Origin: Pseudolabrys sp.
GTDB taxonomy: Bacteria; Pseudomonadota; Alphaproteobacteria; Rhizobiales; Xanthobacteraceae
Assembly: GCA_026125895.1 (NCBI GenBank)
Contig: JAHCKG010000001.1
Location: 62,001-126,000 of the forward strand
Direction of reading: 5' to 3'
DNA length: 64,000 bases
Positions 25,516 through 35,459 of the stretch are shown piece by piece. Positions within the stretch are counted from its first letter, which is position 1; every line of letters starts with the position of its first letter. The position numbers and the translations under genes are program-made. The notes under the pieces are model-generated. The model was not told the DNA's origin. It did not search any database and saw nothing but the letters and a program-made list of their open reading frames with translations.

Positions 25516-25680
25516 ATGACGAGAGCGCGGTATCCATCCGGACCGTTCTACACGTCTAGGCTACGCGGCTGGCCGATGATTGCGCTTTATATTTATTGCC
25601 TCTTCCTCACGACAGTTGCAGCTGCGCTTGCCGCTACTATCGCGACCGCACCATATTGGATTCCGACGCTAGTAAATTAG
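25516..25680 (+). CDS. Small single-pass membrane protein
   Basis: 54 aa from the ATG at 25516, preceded by AGGAGAGGTGAG. One hydrophobic helix (MIALYIYCLFLTTVAAALAA) is followed by a short tail. No family recognised. The good ribosome site supports it being real. Confidence 0.45.
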   Translation: MTRARYPSGPFYTSRLRGWPMIALYIYCLFLTTVAAALAATIATAPYWIPTLVN

Positions 25681-26131
25681 ATCTCGACGGACTAAGCCCC
25701 GATCTGTCTTTATTTATTGAGCGTTTCCACGACCATCATTGCAATTGGGGTCGTGGGTAGCGGATAAGTGGGTCCGCAATGACTTGCTTTCGCTCCAGAT
25801 CGTCATTGAGCGCTGAAACCGTGTCCAACTTCGGGCTGTGACGATCCCGCGGCCAGCGAGAGCCTACCGTGGTCCTGAGAGGTGGGTGCTATCGGCGCCC
25901 GATATCCGCTGTCACGATTCATTCCGCTCGTGCTTTGCGGCGGCTTGCTGTCGGTTATTCCCATGTATGGGCCTCGAAGCACGTCTTCGTCATGGCCGAT
26001 AGTGGGATCCTCGATTATCGCGTCTTCTTGCAAAATCGAACCGGCGTGGTACGCGACATTTCGTCTGCATCGATCGCTGAGAGGTTGTGCAATCTTGAAA
26101 AATGGCCGCTGTTACATACATTTAGCTCGTC
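25681..26131. other. Intergenic region before the CBS gene leader
   Basis: About 450 bp. Overlapping open frames at 25869-26234 and 25882-26151 have no recognisable content and conflict with each other. No gene supported. Confidence 0.3.
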
Positions 26132-26229
26132 ATGCTCATATTACGATATAATTTTATCCTGCTTGGGGCGTACGCTCAGCCCAGCAACTAGGCCCCGCCC
26201 AGCGCAGCAGTGCTGTGCGGGCTGGGGCG
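26132..26229 (+). promoter_or_regulatory. Micro-ORF plus GC-rich hairpin, leader unit A
   Basis: ATG at 26132 opens a 19-codon frame (MLILRYNFILLGAYAQPSN) ending in TAG at 26189-26191. A GC-rich hairpin (26192-26229, arms around CCCCGCCCAGCGCA and TGTGCGGGCTGGGG, with bulges) follows directly. It lies 100 bp before the CBS/BON gene. The layout matches units B (29262-29343) and C (31153-31234). Confidence 0.45.
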
Positions 26230-26331
26230 CCTGATGTTCAAGATATCAGAAAGTAGCCGGTCCCACTGTGAAGTGGGCGTGTTCGCGTGCGCGCCGGAGC
26301 GCGAGCGCGAGCGCGATAGAAGGAGATTCGA

Positions 26332-27147
26332 ATGACGATTTCGCACGCATACCCAGCCGAGTCATTGGCGCCGAGGATGAACGCAGACGAAGTGCTGGAG
26401 CGAACCGGCGCGTCGTGCAGTCTTTCCAGACGCGAGGCGTCCGTCGTGGAAGCTGGGGGGCGCCTGTCGAGAGTAGGCGATGTAATGTCGACGGATATCA
26501 TCTGCGCTGCCCCCCACTCCTCCATCCGCGAGGTCGCAGTGAAACTGGTGGGTCACGGGATCAGCTCGGTGCCCGTCGTAGATGGAACCGGTCGCCTCGT
26601 AGGCATCGTGAGCGAAAGTGACCTGATCAGGCGCGTTGAAATTGGAACAGAGCCGCGTCATTCTTGGTGGCGTTCTTTGTTATCCGACACAACGACTTCC
26701 GCCCGCGCGTACGTGCGTTCGCATGGCAGGCAGGCACGGGACGTCATGTCGATATCGCCAGTTACGGCCAGCCCTGACGAGCCTCTCTATGAGGTCGCGG
26801 CCCGAATGGCCCGCAAGCGATTGAAGTGTCTTCCCGTGTTGCGAGATGGGCTCATCGTCGGCGTGATCGCCCGGCGTGACTTGGTCCGAAAACTCGCGGA
26901 GCACTCGGTTTCAACGTCGGGCGCGAGCAACGACGCCGCTTACAAGGCGCTGGCTGAGGGAATGCGCGCGCTCCCATGGGGCCTGCAGGCTCGCGTCTTT
27001 AACACCGACGTTCAGGAAGGCATCGCCAGCCTGTATGGATGGGCTGCATCTCCCATTGAACGGAGAGCGGTTGAGATCGTCGCCGAAAACACGCCGGGCG
27101 TGGTCCAGGTGAGAAACAACATTCTGTTCAAGCTGGCATACATCTGA
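26332..27147 (+). CDS. Two-CBS plus BON domain protein
   Basis: 271 aa, soluble. CBS 1 is at about residues 45-105 (VGDVMSTDIICAAPHSSI; VPVVDGTGRLVGIVSESDLI), CBS 2 at about 130-190 (ARDVMSISPVTASPDEP; LPVLRDGLIVGVIARRDLV), and a BON domain at about 200-268. CBS pairs bind adenosyl ligands and sense energy state; the BON domain may tether to membranes or partners. GAAGGAG lies just before the ATG. It is followed 27 bp later by an NDUFS4-like gene, probably in one operon. Such proteins are common among hypoxia or stress genes. Confidence 0.88.
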   Translation: MTISHAYPAESLAPRMNADEVLERTGASCSLSRREASVVEAGGRLSRVGDVMSTDIICAAPHSSIREVAVKLVGHGISSVPVVDGTGRLVGIVSESDLIRRVEIGTEPRHSWWRSLLSDTTTSARAYVRSHGRQARDVMSISPVTASPDEPLYEVAARMARKRLKCLPVLRDGLIVGVIARRDLVRKLAEHSVSTSGASNDAAYKALAEGMRALPWGLQARVFNTDVQEGIASLYGWAASPIERRAVEIVAENTPGVVQVRNNILFKLAYI

Positions 27148-27174
27148 TTCTGGAAGAAGGAGGATGTTCTGAAT

Positions 27175-27531
27175 ATGTCGTTCACGGTCGAGCGCCATGC
27201 AGGAATCGGGCACAATCGCGGCCCAGTGTGGTTGCCTAGGTCTTGTATTCCCTCGGATGCAGTTGCAGTGATTCGCGGACCTTCACGTTCGGCGATGACC
27301 TCGGGCAAGCGACGCACTCGCGGGTGGACGCTCAGTCTTGAGCGTAGGACTCCACCCGTGATTGAACCGCTGATGGGATGGACGGGAGGCGACGACACGC
27401 TGGTGCAGGTCAGCCTGTCTTTCGCAACTCAGGCCGCCGCTGTCGCCTTTGCAGAGCGGCAGGGGATGGCGTACCGCGTAGAAGGGTTGTCAGCCGAACT
27501 CGCCGGTTCGGACGACGATCCGCGGCCGTAA
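27175..27531 (+). CDS. NDUFS4-like (complex I 18-kDa subunit family) protein
   Basis: 118 aa. The C-terminal half matches the ETC complex I subunit fold: WTLSLERRTPPVIEPLMGWT, then DTLVQVSLSFATQAAAVAFA and GMAYRVEG. The housekeeping subunit of alphaproteobacteria is usually about 100 aa and stands alone elsewhere. This divergent copy has its own ~45-residue N-terminus and sits behind a CBS/BON gene. It may be a stress variant of complex I or have a new role; that is inference. Confidence 0.7.
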   Translation: MSFTVERHAGIGHNRGPVWLPRSCIPSDAVAVIRGPSRSAMTSGKRRTRGWTLSLERRTPPVIEPLMGWTGGDDTLVQVSLSFATQAAAVAFAERQGMAYRVEGLSAELAGSDDDPRP

Positions 27532-27994
27532 GAGGCATGCAAGAGTAGACCTCGTTGAGTGCCTAAATTCCCGCGATCGAACGATTTGAAACGGCTCTGA
27601 AAACCTGTGACGACACCAAGAAGCGATGCTTCGGATTGAGTTCTGGATCGCAATTGCAGACGGGTCCATGCACAATCGCTTGAAAAGATTGACTCGGGCT
27701 AACTTACTGTGCGCGTCAGGTTCGCGGCGAATCCAGTTTTCCGATCACTCCGAATTCTCTGAGGCGATTTGTGTCCCGGACCGCCCACTACACCCGAAAC
27801 CTCTTGCGTTGTGTTGACTTCGATGACGTGCCTTCGGCCCTGAAGAAGCCTGCTCATCGTGCACGGGAGTCCGATAGTCGTTCCCGGCACAATCACCACA
27901 CCGATCTAAGCGTTTGGTTAGCACTGCAGCAATCTGCGGCGCGCCCGAGAGCGAGCCTAGCCAACTCGAAGCGCAGACGAACCGGCTGATAAGA
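27532..27994. other. Convergent intergenic region
   Basis: About 460 bp between the NDUFS4-like gene and the universal stress gene, which point toward each other. Short conflicting frames only. No hairpin with a clear T-run seen. Confidence 0.3.
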
Positions 27995-28852
27995 TCACCG
28001 GCGGCTAGGCGGGACTACCAAAATGTCAACATTCAAGGACCGCAGCGCCTCTTCGGTGACGCTACCTATCAGCGCTTTGACGAACGTCGAACGAGCATTT
28101 GTACCCATCACAACTAAGTCGGGCTGCATCTCAGAGACGGATTCTGAAATAATTTCCATCGGCGCCCCTTCCTTCACGTGTTTTGACCAGACCGCTTCCT
28201 TGAGGCCGCACGTGATCAAAAATGCCGCTAATTCATCCAAGGCTCGTTGACGTTCGCTAGCAACATAACTTTCGACACTTTTCTGATCCGCGGCAGCGAC
28301 GAACATTCTGCCCTTGGCCGGCGCCAAGAGCGCATGAATAAGAGTAGCTCCCTTGTCGGTAATCAGCCCCGTCGACATTGCGACTCGTATCGCATTCGCC
28401 GACGCTTTCGACATATCGGTGGGGACAATAATCCGTTCATAGTTCCGCTGCGCCTCGAAGTTCACCATCAGTACCGGGAAAGGGCTCTTGCTAACTACCC
28501 GTTCAATTGTAGTGCCAACAACAATGTCGCGTAGGAACTGCTTACGATGTGAACCCATGACAATGAGATCAGGCTGGATTTCGTCGGCGGTCCGCAAAAT
28601 CCCGTCAAAGGGATCGCCTTCAATGACCAATGAACGGGCGTGTGTGCCCCGAAGTTCGGGCATCGATCCGATCTGCTCGCTTAATAGTCGTTCAGCCTCG
28701 CGCTTCTCTAAGCGAACCAAATCGTCTGGCTGATCATCATCCACAACGTGGACAACATGGAGATGGCCGCTTGTTGGCTGTGATAACAAGCCAGCTTGCC
28801 GGAGAGCACGGTTAGAGCGCGTGGAGAAGTCAGTAGCCGCAAGGATGTGCAT
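27995..28852 (-). CDS. Tandem universal stress protein (UspA family)
   Basis: 285 aa from the ATG followed by HILAATDFS (a TTG at 28864 would add 4 residues). Two Usp domains are fused: domain 1 about residues 1-140 with MHILAATDFS and VMGSHRKQFLRDIVVG; domain 2 from about 150 with ERIIVPTDMSKAS and VMGTNARSTFVKALIGS. The G-x2-G-x9-G(S/T) ATP-binding motif is recognisable in domain 1, less so in domain 2. It probably supports survival under starvation or low oxygen. Leader unit B lies about 410 bp upstream. Confidence 0.9.
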   Translation of the reverse strand: MHILAATDFSTRSNRALRQAGLLSQPTSGHLHVVHVVDDDQPDDLVRLEKREAERLLSEQIGSMPELRGTHARSLVIEGDPFDGILRTADEIQPDLIVMGSHRKQFLRDIVVGTTIERVVSKSPFPVLMVNFEAQRNYERIIVPTDMSKASANAIRVAMSTGLITDKGATLIHALLAPAKGRMFVAAADQKSVESYVASERQRALDELAAFLITCGLKEAVWSKHVKEGAPMEIISESVSEMQPDLVVMGTNARSTFVKALIGSVTEEALRSLNVDILVVPPSRR

Positions 28853-29261
28853 TTCGTGCACCAAGTTCGAAATGGCGTGTGGGAGGGTGAAGCTCGCTAG
28901 CTAAGTTTCTCGATCTGAAGCGCTTGCAAAAAGTTATGCGAGGCCGTGCTCCCGCTTTTTGCGTCCGTTCGGCCGAAGAGAGAAGCTGAAGCAGGCCCCT
29001 TATATCCGAGTTTTCCGCGTTCTCCCGGTAGTGAGACGACATTTCCAGAAACGAAAGACTCCCCGCCCACCATACGCCCGCTGGAACGTTTCCCGTACTC
29101 CGTCCAGATCGAAAATCCAGACACACGCCAACCAGATGGCAAGAACAAGGATGGTTGCTATCCACATGGCGCGCTCCACAATACATAGTTCTACGGCCGG
29201 CTGGGTGGCGCCGGCCAGGGTGCTCAATGGTGAGAATGTTGAGAATGTTGAGAATACTACG
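28853..29261. other. Leader region of the universal stress gene
   Basis: About 410 bp with no supported gene. It contains three tandem GAGAATGTT-type 9-bp units at about 29232-29256, directly beside leader unit B. Confidence 0.4.
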
Positions 29262-29343
29262 CCCGGACGAGACCCGCTCGTCCGGGTTACTTGCCGAATT
29301 CGAGGCAAGCCGCAAGGAAATGTGGAGCGTTCACGTAGTTCAT
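29262..29343 (-). promoter_or_regulatory. Micro-ORF plus GC-rich hairpin, leader unit B
   Basis: On the minus strand, ATG at 29341-29343 opens an 18-codon frame (MNYVNAPHFLAACLEFGK) ending in TAA at 29287. A perfect 10-bp hairpin CCCGGACGAG / CTCGTCCGGG (29262-29286) follows without gap. It lies upstream of the universal stress gene. Nucleotide similarity to unit C covers the frame end and the hairpin. Confidence 0.5.
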
Positions 29344-29571
29344 AGCCATATAGTAATGAGAACGTCGGCTAAAAACAATTGGGCAGTCTGTCGCACTGTT
29401 TTTGCTATTGTCGCGGAGAACGAGTCGATCAGTTTCATCGAAAGCGACTCTCTTGAGAAAGGTTCGCGGCAGAGCGGACAGTGTCCTTCGGTCTATTCAA
29501 AATGTTCCCGCTCTACCCGCGCTGTCCCCACGCCCGCGGCGCGCGAAAAATTAGTTCGAGGAGGTTAGGTC

Positions 29572-30232
29572 ATCGCACAGTCGATTAAGCTGGGGGTCGG
29601 CATCTCGCTGACTGCGGTCGCAGGATTTGTCGACTCCGTCTGCTACATCGAGCTTGGCGGGTTTTTTGCGTCGTTCATGAGCGGCGCCAGCATTTCGCTT
29701 GGGGTGAGCCTGAGCGAAACACGTTGGGATGCGGTCTACCAAGCTGGCCTTCTGATTGTCGTATTCGTCGCGGCGGCGGCCGCGTCGACCGTTGTTTCGA
29801 CCATGTTGCGCCGGTGGAGCCTCCTGGTGGTCCTATTGCTGGAAGCGATCTGCCTCTCTGGCTCGGCAATCATGGGTGGAGTGGGCTGGCGTGTGTCTGT
29901 TGCGATCTTTCCGATTATTGCCGCCATGGGGATTCAGAACACTGCTTTATCCCCGGTTGGCGGCGTTCGGCTCGGCGTGACCTTCATGACGGGTACGCTG
30001 GTGAGCTTCGGCCGAGAATTCGGTCGCTGGTTGGCGAGTGCCGTGGTGGCACTGTTTACCCCATGGGCTTGTCTGGTGCGCGTTCGTGGCGGGTGCGGGC
30101 GCTGGTGCTGCGCTTCACATTCGCTATGGATTTGTTGCGATTGTGGTCCCGGCAGCTACCGTTTGGGTGCTCGCGGCGCTCGCCGCCCTCGCGGTCAAGC
30201 GCACTGAGAATCCCGACATTCGTCGCTTGTGA
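29572..30232 (+). pseudogene. DUF1275 (YoaK-like) membrane protein, frameshifted and without a normal start
   Basis: The frame begins after a strong GAGGAGG site, but the codon at the expected start (29572) is ATC and a TAG lies just upstream. It encodes YoaK-like helices (VAGFVDSVCYIELGGFFASF, then MSGASISLGVSLSE; GIQNTALSPVGG). Near 30040-30065 the frame shifts by one base; the family-like end (WCAFVAGAGAGAALHIRYGF, then VAIVVPAATVWVLAALAALA) is in another frame. Two lesions suggest an inactive gene. Its 3' end overlaps the convergent PTS IIA-like gene by 38 bp. Confidence 0.7.
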
Positions 30233-30692
30233 GCGCGAGATACATGACATCCGGACATCTCGTAGACCGCATAGCAGCGAGTACGTCGGCACGTCGCAAT
30301 CGCCGTGCGAGGCAAGCGAGCGCCCGTAGGTGTTCCCCGGCCATTGTACATGGGCTTGCAAGCAGCGCGATCAGATCGGTCGCACACTGGTCTGTGCCGC
30401 TGAGTCTGAGCGGTCTTCGAAGACGCGCAACAAAGGCGACCGGATGATCAAGTTCGTCGATAAGAATATGGATCAAAGATAGGCCGCCACGCAGCATGAG
30501 GTGGGGAGGGGCCGTCCTCAAAGCAGCGAGGACGGTCTCCTCGTCGGGGCCGCCTTCCAATGATAGGCGCGCTGCAAGCGCCGTGAATACATCGTGCTTT
30601 CGACCGGCGCGGAGCTCACATATCACCCGTCGTGGGGTCAATAACTTCTCAATGTGGATCACTGTGTCATTCCTCATAACTGGCGACGGCAC
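30195..30692 (-). CDS. PTS IIA (PtsN-like) domain protein
   Basis: 165 aa (160 from the ATG at 30677). Fits EIIA of the fructose/nitrogen type: an N-terminal IHIEKLLTPRRVICEL, the active-site histidine H75 in LSLIHILID, FVARLRRPLRL, and EHLRALACLARRL. The usual GIGxGxAxPH stretch around the His is divergent. PtsN proteins regulate potassium and nitrogen processes by phosphorylation state. No PTS transporter is nearby, so a regulatory role is likely. It overlaps the preceding 81-aa gene by 26 nt, so they form an operon. Confidence 0.72.
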   Translation of the reverse strand: MPSPVMRNDTVIHIEKLLTPRRVICELRAGRKHDVFTALAARLSLEGGPDEETVLAALRTAPPHLMLRGGLSLIHILIDELDHPVAFVARLRRPLRLSGTDQCATDLIALLASPCTMAGEHLRALACLARRLRRADVLAAMRSTRCPDVMYLALTSDECRDSQCA

Positions 30693-30912
30693 TATCGCCC
30701 AGCGCCAACGCGCTCAGACAGGCGGCAATTTCGCCACGATCTAGCGCCTTTCCGCCTCCCTCGACCCGATGTGTGACGGTGCCCAATTTGGCCGCTTCAT
30801 ACGCCCAAAGAAGCGCATCCGGCAGGTCGGCAAAATCAATGCTGGACCTGTTGCTCATATTGATACTTCGCGAATGTCTCGCGACCGGAGGACCGAAATA
30901 AACTTTAAACAT
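30667..30912 (-). CDS. Small hypothetical protein upstream of the PTS IIA-like gene
   Basis: 81 aa. MFKVYFGPPVARHSRSI, then FADLPDALLWAYEAAKLG and HRVEGGGKALDRGEIAACL. The pattern (short strands, a helix, then a hydrophobic helix) resembles small proteins of Bradyrhizobium relatives with no assigned function. It shares a 26-nt overlap with the next gene. Leader unit C lies 240 bp upstream. Confidence 0.5.
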   Translation of the reverse strand: MFKVYFGPPVARHSRSINMSNRSSIDFADLPDALLWAYEAAKLGTVTHRVEGGGKALDRGEIAACLSALALGDSAVASYEE

Positions 30913-31152
30913 TTCCTGCGACCTCGATGAAGATGACCGCCTTTAGCGGCCGCGAGGAGCCATGGCTGCGGGGATGCATGCTTTGCCCGCCATCCCGCAG
31001 GCGATCGAACCCTGGCCAGTGGGCAAGAATGTATGTTGCCGTCGTCGACATCATCGTACTCGTACTCCAGCAAGATGGGTCGCGCACCGCAGGCTTACAA
31101 ACGCCTGTCGGTCGCGTGACCCAGAGTCATAATTGTCTGAAGAAGAACGACG

Positions 31153-31234
31153 CCCGGGCGGTGATTGCCCGCCCGGGTTACCCGCCGAAGTTAAGGCGAC
31201 CCGCGATGCTACGGGATGTGCGTGCGTCGTTCAT
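31153..31234 (-). promoter_or_regulatory. Micro-ORF plus GC-rich hairpin, leader unit C
   Basis: On the minus strand, ATG at 31232-31234 opens an 18-codon frame (MNDARTSRSIAGRLNFGG) ending in TAA at 31178. The hairpin CCCGGGCGG / CCGCCCGGG (31153-31177) follows directly, then GCGTCGTTCTTCTTC. Frame length (57 nt) and the stop-hairpin junction are identical to unit B. It lies upstream of the 81-aa / PTS IIA-like operon. Confidence 0.5.
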
Positions 31235-31516
31235 AAGCAGAAGCTAGTGTCTATACCGGAAAAGTCAATGGAATGGAGAGGCGCATCGTGTCAGCCATTG
31301 CACCAGGAGGGCATGCGGCTTAGGGCGGGTGACGAGAGATCCGATGGCCCCTCGTGGTGTCGTGCATTCTGCGAAGAAACGGAGCCTTTGGAAGACGCCA
31401 TTAATTGCAGACATGCAACCTGCCTGGACGCCGACCGGGATGAGGTGGGGTTTATGAGGAGCCCTGCTAAGGGATGTCAATTGACACTTTAATGCTAGTT
31501 TGTTGCTATCCGATGC

Positions 31517-32386
31517 ATGGACATCGAGCTTGCTAGGACCTTCCTCGAAATAGTTTCCACCGGCAGCTTCATGCGCGCCGCAGAGCGGCTGAATGTGGGG
31601 CAGACAACGGTGAGCGCACGCATTAGAGCGTTAGAAGCGCAGCTCGGTCGCCCACTGTTCGTCCGCAACAAAAGCGGAGCGTCACTCACCGCGGCGGGCG
31701 AGCAATTCCTTCGCTATGCGCCGACTGTTGTGCAACTGTGGCAACGCGCCCGCTACCAGGTTGCGGTCCCTCCGGGACGTCAGGCGGTGCTCACGATTGG
31801 AAGCGAAATCAGTCTTTGGCAGACGGTACTGCTCGACTGGGTGAAATGGATGCGAAAGCACGCCGGCGATATCGCGCTTCGCGTCCAGGTCGACGTTCCT
31901 TCCGACCTCATCGATCATGTCGCGTCGGGCGTGGTCGATTGCGCAATCATGTACGCCCCGCAGTTTCGTCCTGGGTTAGCTATCGACTTGATTGCCGAAG
32001 AAGAATTGGTCTTCGTTACAACCGATAGAAAGGGGCGGTTGCTCAATAACTTGGATTACGTTCATGTGGATTGGGGACCCGATTTTGCCTTCGGTCACGG
32101 CGTGACCTATCCTGACGTGAATCCAAACATGGTCGTCAATCTGGGGCCGCTCGGTCTCGAATATATTCTATCAGTCGGTGGGGCGGGCTATTTTAGAAAG
32201 CGCGTGGTGGAACCACATGTCGCAGCCGGACGACTGACGATTGTCAGGAAAGCACCGAAGTTTTCTTACCCCGTTTATGTTACCCACGCGGCCGATACTG
32301 AGAGCGCGGTATTAAAACGAGCGCTCGAAGGACTCCGAAAAATCCAAAGGGATCGCAAACGTTACCCAACCTCACGCTCGATTTGA
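31517..32386 (+). CDS. LysR-family transcriptional regulator
   Basis: 289 aa. The N-terminal winged helix is clear (DIELARTFLEIVSTGSFMRA, ERLNVGQTTVSARIRALE, GRPLFVRN), then a periplasmic-binding-like effector domain (residues ~90-285). LysR proteins act with a small co-inducer, often on a divergent neighbour; the divergent neighbour here is the 81-aa / PTS IIA-like operon about 600 bp away. Effector unknown. Intact. Confidence 0.92.
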   Translation: MDIELARTFLEIVSTGSFMRAAERLNVGQTTVSARIRALEAQLGRPLFVRNKSGASLTAAGEQFLRYAPTVVQLWQRARYQVAVPPGRQAVLTIGSEISLWQTVLLDWVKWMRKHAGDIALRVQVDVPSDLIDHVASGVVDCAIMYAPQFRPGLAIDLIAEEELVFVTTDRKGRLLNNLDYVHVDWGPDFAFGHGVTYPDVNPNMVVNLGPLGLEYILSVGGAGYFRKRVVEPHVAAGRLTIVRKAPKFSYPVYVTHAADTESAVLKRALEGLRKIQRDRKRYPTSRSI

Positions 32387-32425
32387 CCTTCGACAACTGT
32401 CGCCTCGCAACGTCCGTGCAAACGG

Positions 32426-32465
32426 TGCAATAAAATTGCATACAAACGATAATTAAAATCGTTTG
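32426..32465. promoter_or_regulatory. Two adjacent AT-rich palindromes
   Basis: TGCAAT-aaa-ATTGCA (32426-32440) is followed by CAAACGAT-aattaaa-ATCGTTTG (32443-32465). Both are perfect. They lie 40-80 bp after the LysR stop and about 160 bp before the next gene. They could be operators or a bidirectional terminator remnant. Confidence 0.45.
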
Positions 32466-32625
32466 ATGGATAGAAGATGTCGGCGTTCTAATCATCTCGA
32501 AGAGTCGTCGGGTTTGCCTCAACGAGCGAAGCAGAAGCCATTCGTGAGGACGACGGCCGATACCTTTGCTGTCGTGGGAGCAAGCCGCGTCGACAACTCC
32601 ACGACTCCTGCAGCCGAGAGCAACT

Positions 32626-33144
32626 ATGCTTGACTACTACCCCGATCCAGAATCAGAAGAAATATACGATGCTTTCTTGTATGGATCGGTTGCCAATCAG
32701 GAAGATGGAACTCCGATAAGCGTATTAACAGCCTTGACGAGGGGTAATTGCGATCCATGGGAGGAGGCGGCAAGACTTGCAAGGCTGGATCCGGATCATG
32801 CCGCAAGTGAGCTCGTACGATTGCTAGATAAGGGTGTAGGACGAAATGTAAGTTTGGCAGGGTTGGAGGCTGCGGCCGAGCGTTTGGTGCCATCGTTGCC
32901 GTTTAGGCCTAAGCACAGCCAACTCGCGAGGAAAACGTCAATCCGAACAGAGGCTAACAGCCAGCTTGTTTATTGGATCGTTTGGGCTTGTGTAATTACA
33001 ATACTGATTGCTGCCCAGGAGCACGATCGGTCGCTAGTTGCAGGGTCAGAGGCCGCAAAGGTGAGGGATGGCGGACTGATCCCGCCATTGACCGCAAAGC
33101 ACGAGACGAAATCTTCGCAACCAGGAGGGCGGCGAGCCGAGTAG
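32626..33144 (+). CDS. Hypothetical protein with a central membrane helix
   Basis: 172 aa from the ATG at 32626 (the frame is open from 32566). The N-terminal ~100 residues are acidic and soluble (DYYPDPESEEIYDAFLYGS; PWEEAARLARLDPDHAASEL). One hydrophobic helix follows (LVYWIVWACVITILIAAQE), then a polar tail of about 40 residues. No family recognised. Lower GC than core genes, as in its neighbours. Confidence 0.45.
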   Translation: MLDYYPDPESEEIYDAFLYGSVANQEDGTPISVLTALTRGNCDPWEEAARLARLDPDHAASELVRLLDKGVGRNVSLAGLEAAAERLVPSLPFRPKHSQLARKTSIRTEANSQLVYWIVWACVITILIAAQEHDRSLVAGSEAAKVRDGGLIPPLTAKHETKSSQPGGRRAE

Positions 33145-33257
33145 AAGCAGCCGGCTTCAATAACTGGCGTATGTCCCGCCCTTGATCTATCTTATGATGG
33201 AGATCGACAAGGTGATGCGGTGTTTGGCCGCCACTATTACGGAGGCCAGCGGGCAAT

Positions 33258-33905
33258 ATGGAGACGATTTCGTTTGATTTGTTGACGTTAGCGTGTCGCG
33301 ACCGATACAAACTGTTGGCCGGTCTCGTGATCCCGCGACCAATCGCCTTCGTCACGTCCGTGTCTCGCACAGGCGTCGTCAATGCGGCTCCTTTCTCGTT
33401 TTTCAACATGGTGAGCACGACCCCGCCGATCTGTATGATCGGTATCGATCCTCGATCAGAGGGCGGTTTGAAAGACACCGCTCTGAATATCTTCGAGCGC
33501 GCCGCCTTTGTCGTCAATTTAGTCGACGAGGCCCTGGGGCCGCAGATGAGTTTGTGTTCAACCGATTACCCCGCAGAAACAAGCGAGGTTGAGCTAGCGG
33601 AGCTTGCGCTTGCGTCCTCTGAGAAAGTCGATGTGCCACGCCTTTCAGCAGCACCCGCTTCATTAGAGTGTAAATTCCGTCAGAAAGTGGAAATAGCGAA
33701 GGACCACTTCATGATCATTGGCGATGTCGTTCAGCTGCACGTGCGCAAGGGTGTGATCGAGGAAACTAACTTGCGAACCAACCTGTGCCAATACCGCCCA
33801 TTGTCACGTCTGGCAGGCAATCACTATGCGACGCTGGGAGAACGTATTGTCCTAGAGCGCCTTTCATTCGCGCAACGGAAGGCCGCCGAATCGCAGAAGT
33901 GCTGA
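33258..33905 (+). CDS. Flavin reductase-like (FMN-binding split-barrel) protein
   Basis: 215 aa. DIM6/NTAB-type flavoprotein: the conserved RPIAFVTSVSRTGVVNAAPF, FFNMVSTTPPICMIGI, and KDTALNIFERAAFVVNLV segments are present. Members bind FMN and reduce flavin or serve as small flavoprotein oxidoreductases in the cytoplasm. No monooxygenase partner is adjacent. It is convergent with gdhA. Confidence 0.85.
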   Translation: METISFDLLTLACRDRYKLLAGLVIPRPIAFVTSVSRTGVVNAAPFSFFNMVSTTPPICMIGIDPRSEGGLKDTALNIFERAAFVVNLVDEALGPQMSLCSTDYPAETSEVELAELALASSEKVDVPRLSAAPASLECKFRQKVEIAKDHFMIIGDVVQLHVRKGVIEETNLRTNLCQYRPLSRLAGNHYATLGERIVLERLSFAQRKAAESQKC

Positions 33906-34007
33906 CCGCGGATAGGGTGTTACAGATAGCGGCATAAACGCCACAAACCATATCGCGGCCGGCTTCGAGCGGCAGCGGTCATCATAATGGCGCCAGGCAT
34001 CGCTCTG

Positions 34008-35420
<1,413 letters not shown>

Positions 35421-35459
35421 TCAGTGAAGCGCCTTAATGCCAACAGCGGGGCCCACCCC

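Noticed and set aside
25869-26234. 121-codon frame before the CBS gene
   Set aside because: Conflicts with another frame and with leader unit A; no family.
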